A stretch of 7,158 nt of DNA from an uncultured Peptococcaceae bacterium (lineage in GTDB: Bacteria > Bacillota > Desulfitobacteriia > Desulfitobacteriales > Syntrophobotulaceae), in the NCBI GenBank assembly GCA_937892995.1, contig CALBJS010000173.1, positions 1 through 7,158 on the forward strand. Reading direction: 5' to 3'. The notes under the pieces are model-generated. The model was not told where the DNA came from and ran no database searches. It worked only from the letters and a program-made list of their open reading frames with translations. Of this stretch, positions 1-5,598 are shown one piece after another (within the stretch, counting starts at the first letter, position 1; every line of letters starts with the position of its first letter). Both the position numbers and the translations under genes were made by a program.

Positions 1-49
1 CCTGGAGCACCCTTTAAAGCATCTACCTCCAGACCGGAATCATCAGCCA
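1..49. repeat. 49-bp direct copy of 260-308 at the left contig edge
   Basis: Bases 1-49 are identical to bases 260-308, which lie inside the rdgB coding region (the LADDSGLEVDALKGAPG segment). At base 50 the sequence switches to the 3' part of rdgB coding for GTGGFG. The bases agcca at the join fit both the internal copy and the expected codons for GFGY, so the join looks like a jump at about 5 bp of microhomology. This is best read as a chimeric or assembly-end artefact; a true tandem duplication is the less likely alternative. Confidence 0.85.
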
Positions 50-504
50 AAACCCCCTGTTCCCCTCCGGCTAAGAAGTATCTCGCCCTCGACCGTTCCT
101 TCTGTCAGGGACTCCTGCCCATCTGGGCTCACGATTGCCAGACAACAACAAAAACGAGCGGTCCTTTCCTTTTCAGATAGGCCCTGAAGAAGAGATAACA
201 GCTTCGCGTTGTTACGTTCATCATCCTTCGGTTCACCGGCAAAACGTGCTGAGAATACCCCTGGAGCACCCTTTAAAGCATCTACCTCCAGACCGGAATC
301 ATCAGCCAGCGTAACCATCCCAGCCATTAAGCAAGCAGCTCTAGCCTTAAGCAAGGCATTTTCGGCAAAAGTCTGACCGGTCTCCTCTATATCCTCGCAA
401 TCAGGAAAGTCGCTTAAGGAAAGAACTTCGATATTCCCATCTTTGAGCATCTCTTCTAGTTCCCGAACTTTGCCCTTATTAGCCGTGGCAAGTAGAATCT
501 GCAT
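43..504 (-). CDS. rdgB: XTP/dITP pyrophosphatase RdgB (HAM1 family), 3' end missing
   Basis: House-cleaning nucleotide pyrophosphatase that hydrolyses dITP, XTP and ITP to monophosphates in the cytosol and so keeps deaminated purines out of DNA and RNA. Visible family motifs are the N-terminal LLATANKGK (4-12), ETGQTFAENALLKA (41-54) and LADDSGLEVDALKGAPGVFS (66-85), which holds the conserved acidic residue D69. The reading frame ends after GTGGFG at 153 aa, just where the family motif GFGYDP continues. About 45 C-terminal residues, including the usual SHR-type nucleotide-binding motif, are absent. The TGA stop lies in the duplicated segment at the contig edge, so truncation is an artefact; genuine sequence ends around base 45-50. 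The start ATG (504) is preceded by AGGGAGGT at 521-514. It lies 81 bp downstream of rph, a common gene pair in Firmicutes, and is probably cotranscribed with it. Confidence 0.93.
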   Translation of the reverse strand: MQILLATANKGKVRELEEMLKDGNIEVLSLSDFPDCEDIEETGQTFAENALLKARAACLMAGMVTLADDSGLEVDALKGAPGVFSARFAGEPKDDERNNAKLLSLLQGLSEKERTARFCCCLAIVSPDGQESLTEGTVEGEILLSRRGTGGFG

Positions 505-585
505 TGAATCCCGACCTCCCTAAGCCAATCAACAAACCTATTTTTGCCCTGTAATTGGCAGTTTCTTGAAACTCTAATACCTGTC

Positions 586-1311
586 TTAAAATTCACTCTC
601 CAGTGCTAATCTTTGATATTCCATTAGTTTTCTTATTCCTAGCTCTCCTAAAGCCAAGAATTTATCTAAGTCAGTCCTATCAAAAGTCTCACCTTCAGCC
701 GTACCTTGAAGCTCTACGAACTTGCCGGACCCGGTCATAACAATATTCATATCGACTTCGGCTTTGGAATCCTCTTCATAAGCAAGATCGACTACAACCA
801 GACCATTTACTTTCCCAACAGAGATAGCAGCGATACTATCGATTAGAGGATTCTGGCTTATCAATTTATTATCCAGAAGATATTTTACAGCATCGACTAA
901 GGCTACATAAGCACCGGTAATTGAAGCAGTTCTCGTCCCCCCGTCAGCCTGTAACACATCGCAATCTAACCAGATTGTCCTCTCCCCAAGTTTTGCTGTA
1001 TCGACAACCGAACGTAAGGCCCGCCCTATCAGCCTCTGGATTTCCATAGTCCGACCGCCGACTTTCCCTCTCGTAGATTCTCGCTGATTACGAGTCCCCG
1101 TTGCTCTGGGAAGCATAGAATATTCAGCAGTCACCCAGCCATTGCCTGTGCCTTTTTGGAAGGGCGGAACTCTTTCTTCCACTGAGGCCGTACAAAGCAC
1201 CCTGGTCTTTCCTATCTCAATCAAGACTGACCCTTCCGGGATGTCAGTATATCCTCTAGTGATCTTCACGGGCCGAGTCTCATCAAAATGTCTACCATCA
1301 AATCTTGCCAT
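586..1311 (-). CDS. rph: ribonuclease PH
   Basis: Phosphorolytic 3'-5' exoribonuclease that trims the 3' ends of tRNA precursors and other RNAs, using phosphate and releasing nucleoside diphosphates; the family forms a cytosolic hexameric ring. The 241-aa protein has full family length. Clear motifs are the N-terminal FDGR...RPVKITRGY, VLCTASVEERVPPF (38-51), GWVTAEYSMLPRAT (58-71), GGR (85-87), the phosphate-binding GGTRTASITG (124-133) and the acidic pair D181/D187 in YEEDSKAEVDMN, matching the catalytic aspartates of the family. The start is supported by AAGGAAG at 1326-1320, 8 nt upstream of the ATG. It sits between the Lit-like membrane gene (107 bp upstream) and rdgB. A TATAAT sequence at 1354-1349 could be a -10 box but has no convincing -35. 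Complete and intact. Confidence 0.97.
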   Translation of the reverse strand: MARFDGRHFDETRPVKITRGYTDIPEGSVLIEIGKTRVLCTASVEERVPPFQKGTGNGWVTAEYSMLPRATGTRNQRESTRGKVGGRTMEIQRLIGRALRSVVDTAKLGERTIWLDCDVLQADGGTRTASITGAYVALVDAVKYLLDNKLISQNPLIDSIAAISVGKVNGLVVVDLAYEEDSKAEVDMNIVMTGSGKFVELQGTAEGETFDRTDLDKFLALGELGIRKLMEYQRLALESEF

Positions 1312-1418
1312 ATTAAAAACTTCCTTTCTTTAACCCTCTTGAATCCCCATTATAGTTGTATCACCTTTTTAGTTTTTTACATACATCCTCAAGATATCCT
1401 TCCTACGCTTATTTTCGC

Positions 1419-2108
1419 TTACTTTTTTTTAGCAAAAATTACTCCCGATATTAACGCCAATCCTGCCATAACTACCGTAAAGAAGGATAGAATCCTTAAC
1501 ACCAAGTCAAAAAAGAACTGTTCAGGCACCATTTGAATCAAAATATCCGTCTCTGGGTAAAGCTGCCAAAGGTCATTAGTAAATACTATGTAATGGAAAC
1601 CATTCCAAAACCAAAGAAAATCTCGGGATATTGCAAAAACCATCCCCCCAAGCAGGATAAGAAAAATCATTGCACCGGCCAGATAACCACCTGCCCAGTA
1701 TCTATAATATCTACTGCCGGTTAAATAACGGGTAGCCCCTAAGAGAAGAAATAAGAAAACAACTCCGCCATTCCTCAGCAAGTGGCCTACGGCATAAAGC
1801 CTTTGAACGTCCACCATATGCCTAATTTCCCTTTCATTGAAAACCGGCCGCTGTTCACCTCTGATCACAGCTTCTATTTTTAGGTCATTCCGTTCACCCT
1901 TAATATAAGCTAATAATTCCTGAGTGGTATCCAGAAGAGCCTGTTCCGAGATACCGATCACCTCAGTGCTCTTAAGCTTCCTATACTCAGACTGAAAAAA
2001 ATCAAGATCAAAGGCATTTTGTTCGATAACCGTTAGCAGCATGACCATGATTAGGACAAGGCCACCCATTAACGAAAGGAATCCACCACCAATTCTTTTA
2101 CCTGACAT
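1419..2108 (-). CDS. lit: TIGR01906/DUF1461 membrane protein, probable Lit-like lipoprotein intramolecular transacylase
   Basis: 229-aa integral membrane protein with four hydrophobic segments (about 10-27, 111-126, 138-160, 203-225) and one large polar domain between the first two (about 30-110), the architecture of the DUF1461/TIGR01906 family. Family-type sequence seen includes FDLDFFQSEYRKL (33-45), NEREIRHMVDVQRLY (91-105) and FHYIVFTNDLWQLYPETDIL (171-190), followed by MVPEQFF. Known: characterised members (Lit of Enterococcus and Bacillus cereus) move the sn-2 acyl chain of a diacylglyceryl lipoprotein to its N-terminal cysteine, making lyso-form lipoproteins; two histidines are important. 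Inference: H97 and H172 here are the candidate catalytic pair. The start is supported by TGAGGT at 2120-2115. It lies 53 bp after the methyltransferase gene and upstream of rph; a lipoprotein gene (gerM) is in the same block. Family membership is firm from motifs, the exact activity less so. Confidence 0.75.
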   Translation of the reverse strand: MSGKRIGGGFLSLMGGLVLIMVMLLTVIEQNAFDLDFFQSEYRKLKSTEVIGISEQALLDTTQELLAYIKGERNDLKIEAVIRGEQRPVFNEREIRHMVDVQRLYAVGHLLRNGGVVFLFLLLGATRYLTGSRYYRYWAGGYLAGAMIFLILLGGMVFAISRDFLWFWNGFHYIVFTNDLWQLYPETDILIQMVPEQFFFDLVLRILSFFTVVMAGLALISGVIFAKKK

Positions 2109-2161
2109 ATATTTACCTCAATTATTAGCCTAAAGAATTTGCTTCTATTCTAAATATCTTA

Positions 2162-2821
2162 TTATTCTCCCCGGCGGGCTATCGCCAATCCATCCCCTAG
2201 CGGGAGAATACTTACTCTGAATCCGGGCATCCCGGCTAACCTCCGCAGGAAATTCCTCATAGCCCCTACCATCTTATCATATTTACTGTCAAAGACTGAG
2301 CCGGGTACCACCCATCCTCTGAACAAAACATTATCCACCACCAGAAGTCCGCCAGGGGAGAGCAGAGGAATCAGTAGTTCTAAATATTGCAGATACTCTC
2401 CTTTAGCGGCATCTACGAACACCAAATCATATTTCTTAGAGACTCGAGGTAAATATTTTAATGCATTCTCGGCCCGGAATTCTACCAGATCACCCAGATC
2501 AGCTCTTTGAAGATATTTGACGGCCCTTTCCAGTCTCCCCCTGTTCATATCCAGGGTTAAGACCTTCCCGCCGGTCTGCCGTGCTCCTCTGGCCAGATAG
2601 ACCGTTGAATAACCGATAGCACTACCTATCTCCAGGATAGAACGTGCTCCACTGGTTTCTACCAAAAGTTGAAGATAATTACCTACTGCCGGGGTTACTA
2701 CAGGTATAGTCTCCCCCAGAGCAACTCTCTCCATCTCTAAGAGCAATTCATCCCTAGGAGGCAACAAATCTTCAAGAAATTTCTCAAGCTCGAAAGAGTA
2801 GAACAAATAATCACTTCCCAT
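2162..2821 (-). CDS. SAM-dependent O-methyltransferase, YrrM/TrmR (COG4122) type
   Basis: 219-aa Rossmann-fold methyltransferase of the cation-dependent O-methyltransferase superfamily. Seen: a leading helix with LEDLLPPRDELLLEME (16-31), SAM motif I LEIGSAIGYST (63-73), an acidic residue ending strand 2 (D91), the metal-binding VFVDAAKGEY (134-143, D137) and VVDNVLFRG (161-169, D163/N164), and a C-terminal GDGLAIARR. The closest characterised relative by motif is TrmR/YrrM, which methylates 5-hydroxyuridine in tRNA, but TrmR usually sits beside mltG and U32 peptidase genes, which are not here. The substrate could therefore be a tRNA or a small catechol-like compound. The ATG at 2821 has no recognisable Shine-Dalgarno; no ATG, GTG or TTG lies in frame between it and the upstream stop near 2877. 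It begins a group with the Lit-like gene, rph and rdgB. Confidence 0.85.
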   Translation of the reverse strand: MGSDYLFYSFELEKFLEDLLPPRDELLLEMERVALGETIPVVTPAVGNYLQLLVETSGARSILEIGSAIGYSTVYLARGARQTGGKVLTLDMNRGRLERAVKYLQRADLGDLVEFRAENALKYLPRVSKKYDLVFVDAAKGEYLQYLELLIPLLSPGGLLVVDNVLFRGWVVPGSVFDSKYDKMVGAMRNFLRRLAGMPGFRVSILPLGDGLAIARRGE

Positions 2822-2950
2822 AATGACAACATCAAAGTATTTTAACCCATAATTAATTTTAAAGCTATCCGTAAGTTATTGCTAGTTAATATTTATTCTA
2901 TAAAGAATTGATTTTCCCTCCGACTATCGCTACTTAATAATTAGTCTACT

Positions 2951-3060
2951 TTAAAGTACTCCTTTCTCCCTAATCAACCCTTTAAAAATAGCTTCGGCTA
3001 TCTTTTCATCAAAAACATCCTGATAAGCTTTTCGTTAGCCGGGTTGGAAATAAAACCTCC
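2951..3060 (-). pseudogene. C-terminal remnant of an N-acetylmuramoyl-L-alanine amidase gene, frameshifted
   Basis: Two adjoining minus-strand frames together spell the C-terminus of an Amidase_3-type cell-wall amidase. From 3060 the first frame reads GGFISNPANEKLI, matching the family signature (E-x-G-F-I-S-N-P-x-x-E-x-x-L). A one-base indel near 3020-3021 moves the reading to a second frame, DVFDEKIAEAIFKGLIR followed by EKGVL and a TAA stop at 2953-2951. In the family the stretch after the SNP motif is typically EYQ-x-K-I-A-E-A-I-x-x-G-I. A TAA codon stands where the conserved Glu before GGF would be. The catalytic part is missing. Amidase and GerM-domain genes are often neighbours in spore-forming Clostridia, which suits this position. 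The weak point is the short length of the match (about 30-36 residues). Confidence 0.6.
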
Positions 3061-3110
3061 TTAAAGTTTCATCCTTTTATTAAAACCAATTTTACAAGCA
3101 GTGAATATAT

Positions 3111-3155
3111 AATAAAACACAAGGTAGCATTGCCCGCCAAACCTTGTGTTTTATT
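3111..3155. terminator. bidirectional intrinsic terminator downstream of marR
   Basis: A perfect 15-bp inverted repeat (AATAAAACACAAGGT and its complement) encloses a 15-nt loop. The core ACACAAGG stem is bracketed by an A-rich 5' side and a TTTTATT 3' side, so it can act on either strand. It lies 88 bp beyond the marR stop and would end the gerM/marR transcript, implying that the methyltransferase gene has its own promoter. Confidence 0.75.
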
Positions 3156-3242
3156 ACCTTCATCATATAAAACTCGGATACATCAAATCAAGCTTTTTTC
3201 TTTAATTGCCAAAACTAACGTTCACTATCAAAACCCATAAAT

Positions 3243-3683
3243 TTATCCGGTTCTTCCCAGCCTATCTGTCAAAGTCTCCAAGAAAGAAATAGCTTTCATT
3301 AGTTCCTCTTCCTCGAAATCTTCCATAATAGTACCTAACTTCTCCGCTCTCCGCTCAAGGACAGACTTAATAAGTTTTTCTCCCTTAGGAAGAATATTCA
3401 GCCTTACCACCCTACGGTCTCTTTTTTCCCTAAGCCTTTCCACATAACCGGCCTTTTCCAATTTATCCGCTAAATCGGTCGCCGTACTACAGGCTGAAGA
3501 AATCTCCATACACAGCTCTCCCATTGTTATCTGGCCTTTCTCGTAGATAATACATAGTACATCGAACTGTTGTCTGGAAATACCGACCTCTTCCGCGAAT
3601 AGATTCTTCTGCCTATGGGTTGAAACACTGAGCCTCTGTAGTAGACTATCTAAGTGACCTGCCAGCTCTTTATCCTCAAGCAT
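3243..3683 (-). CDS. MarR-family winged-helix transcriptional regulator
   Basis: 146-aa DNA-binding repressor or activator of the MarR family, expected to be a homodimer. An N-terminal dimerisation helix (1-30) leads into the winged helix: ISRQQFDVLCIIYEKGQ (35-51), the helix-turn-helix at about 52-83 (ITMGELCMEISSACSTATDL...KLEKAGYVER), and the wing REKRDRRVVRL (85-95) with the family D-x-R motif; a C-terminal helix follows. Three cysteines (C44, C58, C65) lie in or next to the DNA-binding domain, so redox sensing is possible but unproven. B. subtilis has a MarR gene (ysmB) next to gerM, so the linkage is known, although here marR is downstream of gerM. The Shine-Dalgarno is weak, a tandem GGGGTG about 5 nt before the ATG. 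A promoter and an operator-like dyad lie just upstream (3739-3767). Confidence 0.92.
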   Translation of the reverse strand: MLEDKELAGHLDSLLQRLSVSTHRQKNLFAEEVGISRQQFDVLCIIYEKGQITMGELCMEISSACSTATDLADKLEKAGYVERLREKRDRRVVRLNILPKGEKLIKSVLERRAEKLGTIMEDFEEEELMKAISFLETLTDRLGRTG

Positions 3684-3738
3684 TTAAACACCCCACCCCA
3701 TTGAAAATACAATACTCCGCACAATTAAATGTACGAAT

Positions 3739-3767
3739 ATTTTACCATATATCGGAAATGATTTCCA
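3739..3767 (-). promoter_or_regulatory. putative sigma-A promoter of marR with overlapping dyad operator
   Basis: On the minus strand TGGAAA (3767-3762), a 17-bp spacer and TAAAAT (3744-3739) with an extended TGG just before it resemble a vegetative promoter. A perfect dyad, GGAAAT-N-ATTTCC (3754-3766), overlaps the -35 box and the spacer, the position expected for an autorepressor site. Transcription would start about 48 nt before the marR ATG. Promoter and operator are inferred from pattern only. Confidence 0.45.
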
Positions 3768-3828
3768 TAACTTTTTTTCAAATATATAAGATTTTCGACC
3801 TTTTTCTCTAATGAATACTGGGATATAA

Positions 3829-4506
3829 TTAGTTCGTGAAGATATTTAGGGAACTTGGAGAATCGATATCTGCCGATTTTGGAGATTCGCTCGGGGATAT
3901 GGTACCGGAAGAATAACCTATTAGATCATTGCGAAATCTCAGATCATTTAAATCTATCCCCCTATAGACCTTAATCTCCTGTCCTTCCACCCTAATCTTG
4001 ACGATCTGAACGGTCGAAAATTGGGCAACTGTGTTTACTAATCCATATAGAGTTGTCTCTGCCGAAATGTTACTATAGGGTTGCAAGAATTCTTTGCTTA
4101 AATCCACAGTAGCGATCCCGTTCTTAATATTGATGCTTCGGAGAATCGTCTCGGGGCTAACAATAGGATAAGAATCAGCCGCACCGTCTGCCGGTCCTAG
4201 TAACCACTGATTAATTGTCTCTTTAGCCAGACTTAAGGTTTTAGGGATAGTTCTATTAACTTCGATTAACTGTTTTCCGTCTTTATCAGCAAAATACAAC
4301 TTTACGGTACTCTCTCCTTGTTGGGGTGTCGTAATAACAGGAACAGCATCGCCGTTCTTATTGTCCGGTGTCCTATTTAAGAATTGGCTTAGGGGAGCAC
4401 TGCCGCCACCATCTTTGACAAGACTGTCTAAAATGTTACAGCCTACCAATAGCATTATTGCAGTAATACACATAAGGAAGGTAAGCAGCAACCTTGTTCT
4501 CTGCAT
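3829..4506 (-). CDS. gerM: GerM-domain (sporulation/germination) lipoprotein
   Basis: 225-aa exported lipoprotein. The N-terminus has a basic start (MQRTR), a hydrophobic stretch (7-20) and a lipobox LVGC with the lipidated cysteine at C23, placing it on the outer face of the membrane. One GerMN domain spans about 68-185: VKLYFADKDGKQLIEVNR, WLLGP (101-105), INIKNGIATVDLSKEF (125-140), and VNTVAQFSTVQIVKIRVEG ending in VYRGIDL. A 30-residue Ser/Pro-rich tail follows. B. subtilis GerM carries two such domains and is needed for normal sporulation and germination; single-domain versions are common in Clostridia, where the exact role is less known. The start is supported by AAGGAGA at 4520-4514. 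It is the promoter-proximal gene of the minus-strand block and divergent from the LytTR regulator. As a lipoprotein it is a possible substrate of the Lit-like enzyme in the same cluster. Confidence 0.88.
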   Translation of the reverse strand: MQRTRLLLTFLMCITAIMLLVGCNILDSLVKDGGGSAPLSQFLNRTPDNKNGDAVPVITTPQQGESTVKLYFADKDGKQLIEVNRTIPKTLSLAKETINQWLLGPADGAADSYPIVSPETILRSINIKNGIATVDLSKEFLQPYSNISAETTLYGLVNTVAQFSTVQIVKIRVEGQEIKVYRGIDLNDLRFRNDLIGYSSGTISPSESPKSADIDSPSSLNIFTN

Positions 4507-4681
4507 ATAGATTTCTCCTTTCTTAGTTTAAACCACGTGCCGTTTAATAACTATTTTTAGGGCGGCACTCGCTACGCTCTTTTAAAATAAAATATGCTTT
4601 GTCCAAAAATAATAGAATCGAAAGTTAAATAATATTAAAATAAAAATAGATATATATATAAATACAAGAGGGGTTATAATT
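4507..4681. promoter_or_regulatory. divergent intergenic region between gerM and the LytTR regulator
   Basis: This 175-bp region must drive both flanking genes. Most of it is very AT-rich (4580-4675), apart from a GC-rich island at 4561-4580. A 6-bp inverted repeat GTGCCG/CGGCAC (4537-4542 and 4563-4568) with a 20-nt loop lies in the gerM leader. TATATATATAAAT at about 4650-4662 is a plausible -10 zone for the plus-strand gene, but no -35 box is clear in either direction. Confidence 0.35.
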
Positions 4682-5440
4682 ATGAAACTGCGTGCTTTAC
4701 TTGTTGATGACGAGTCTCCTGCTCGTAAGGAACTGCGCTTTCTTCTACAATCTTTTGACGATGTTCAGATAGTAGGAGAAGCAGAAAATGCTCTGGAAGC
4801 CATGGAACTAATAGAAAACGTTCGCTATTCTGTCATTTTTCTAGATATTAACATGCCAGGCATGAATGGTATCGAACTGGCCCGGAATCTTTCTCAAAAG
4901 CCCGACCCTCCGGCGGTCATCTTTACTACCGCCCATGAAGAATACGCTTTCGATGCCTTTAACGTCCACGCCTACGACTATCTCCTAAAACCAATTCATC
5001 CTAAGCGAATGGAAGAAGCCCTTCAGACCGTAAGAGAACGGAAAAAAATGAGCTGCCCTTCCCAACCTCGGACAACACCTGCAAAAAAAGAACCTGACTG
5101 CCAGCTTTTAGAAGTCATACCCGCTGAACAAAACGGTCAGACCATCCTTATCCGCCCGGAAGAAATTATCTATATCTCCACAGATAAAGATAACGTCTAC
5201 ATCAAAACAGAAAGAGAGTCTTACCTAACCCGTCATACCCTTAGGGAATTAGAGTCTCGCTTGGATGCTAAGACCTTCTTCCGAACCCATCGCTGCTACT
5301 TGGTTAATATCCACAAGATGAGAGCAATCATCCCTTACTTCAATGGGGCATATACCGTAGTAGTACAGGATAACGAAAAAAGCGAGGTACCCGTAAGCCG
5401 AACCCAAGCCAAAAAACTCAAAAAAATACTGGGACTGTAG
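4682..5440 (+). CDS. LytTR-type response regulator (LytR/AlgR family), no adjacent kinase
   Basis: 252-aa two-domain cytosolic regulator. The receiver domain (1-120) has the acidic pair D9/D10, the phosphoacceptor D55 in VIFLDINMPGMNG, T83 in FTTAHEEYAFDAF and K103 in YDYLLKPIHP, all key residues intact. A Pro/Lys-rich linker (about 122-140) leads to a LytTR DNA-binding domain (about 142-250) with ILIRPEEIIYISTDKDNVYI, the conserved FFRTHRCYLVNIHKM (199-213) and PVSRTQAKKLK (237-247). LytTR proteins bind direct-repeat sites and often control cell-surface, autolysis or carbon-source genes. Histidine kinases usually lie next to such regulators; here both neighbours point another way, so its partner kinase and targets are elsewhere or beyond this window. 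The start has AGAGGGG 8 nt upstream. A hairpin begins within its stop codon, with a terminator further on. Confidence 0.95.
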   Translation: MKLRALLVDDESPARKELRFLLQSFDDVQIVGEAENALEAMELIENVRYSVIFLDINMPGMNGIELARNLSQKPDPPAVIFTTAHEEYAFDAFNVHAYDYLLKPIHPKRMEEALQTVRERKKMSCPSQPRTTPAKKEPDCQLLEVIPAEQNGQTILIRPEEIIYISTDKDNVYIKTERESYLTRHTLRELESRLDAKTFFRTHRCYLVNIHKMRAIIPYFNGAYTVVVQDNEKSEVPVSRTQAKKLKKILGL

Positions 5441-5471
5441 CGATACAAGGGGACGTTTCCTGTGTATCGCT
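5439..5471. repeat. REP-like 33-nt imperfect palindrome at the end of the LytTR gene
   Basis: AGCGATACA (5439-5447) is the exact complement of TGTATCGCT (5463-5471). The interior (AAGGGGACGTTTCCTG) pairs further with one A-G mismatch and two G-T pairs, leaving a 3-nt loop. There is no T-run after it, so it does not look like a simple terminator. The GGGGACGTTTCC core resembles palindromic intergenic elements linked to REP-associated (Y1/IS200-like) transposases in Firmicutes; that link is from memory and not tested. Its left arm includes two bases of the TAG stop codon. Confidence 0.45.
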
Positions 5472-5493
5472 CCGCCTTACCCTGCACACACCA

Positions 5494-5531
5494 AAAGAAA
5501 TAAACCGATCACACGGCCGGCTTATTTCTTT
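5494..5531. terminator. bidirectional intrinsic terminator between the convergent LytTR and spoIIR genes
   Basis: AAAGAAATAA (5494-5503) and TTATTTCTTT (5522-5531) are perfectly complementary; after one A-C mismatch the stem continues with CCG/CGG, closing a 10-nt loop. A-rich and T-rich flanks on the two sides suit termination on both strands, as expected between genes that run towards each other. Confidence 0.7.
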
Positions 5532-5598
5532 CCCAACTACATTTTAAATTAATATCTCTCTCACTATGAAATTAACTCTAACTAAAAACGCAAAAACT

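Larger units (their letters stand above)
2822..3242. other. 421-bp gap between methyltransferase and marR, mostly decayed DNA
   Basis: No intact gene of convincing length was found here. The gap holds a remnant of an amidase gene (2951-3060), a small 5-bp hairpin with a TTCG loop at 2988-3001 that lies inside this remnant, and a strong bidirectional terminator (3111-3155). The remainder is AT-rich with stops in every frame. It separates the gerM-marR segment from the methyltransferase-lit-rph-rdgB segment. Confidence 0.7.

Noticed and set aside
1349..1354. TATAAT on the minus strand upstream of rph as a promoter
   Set aside because: A perfect -10 hexamer, but no acceptable -35 at 16-18 bp and no extended -10; chance is likely in AT-rich DNA.
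1142..1724. Three plus-strand open frames (1142-1333, 1288-1536, 1533-1724)
   Set aside because: They lie opposite rph and the Lit-like gene, both strongly supported by conserved motifs, and their peptides show no recognisable features.
2984..3005. Hairpin with a TTCG loop followed by TTTT as a terminator
   Set aside because: Only a 5-bp stem, and it lies inside the amidase remnant where the bases are explained by coding ancestry (IAEAIF).
3045..3064. AAGGAGGT on the minus strand as a Shine-Dalgarno site for a short gene
   Set aside because: No start codon at proper spacing leads to a usable frame; GGA GGT is better explained as the Gly-Gly of the amidase motif.
4570..4605. GCATATT upstream of gerM as a sigma-E -35 element
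   Set aside because: The -35 matches, but 14-15 bp downstream there is no acceptable CATACANT-type -10 box.
4621..4629. AAAGTTAAA as a LytTR-binding half site upstream of the LytTR gene
   Set aside because: One mismatch to the consensus I know and no second direct-repeat copy at the usual spacing.
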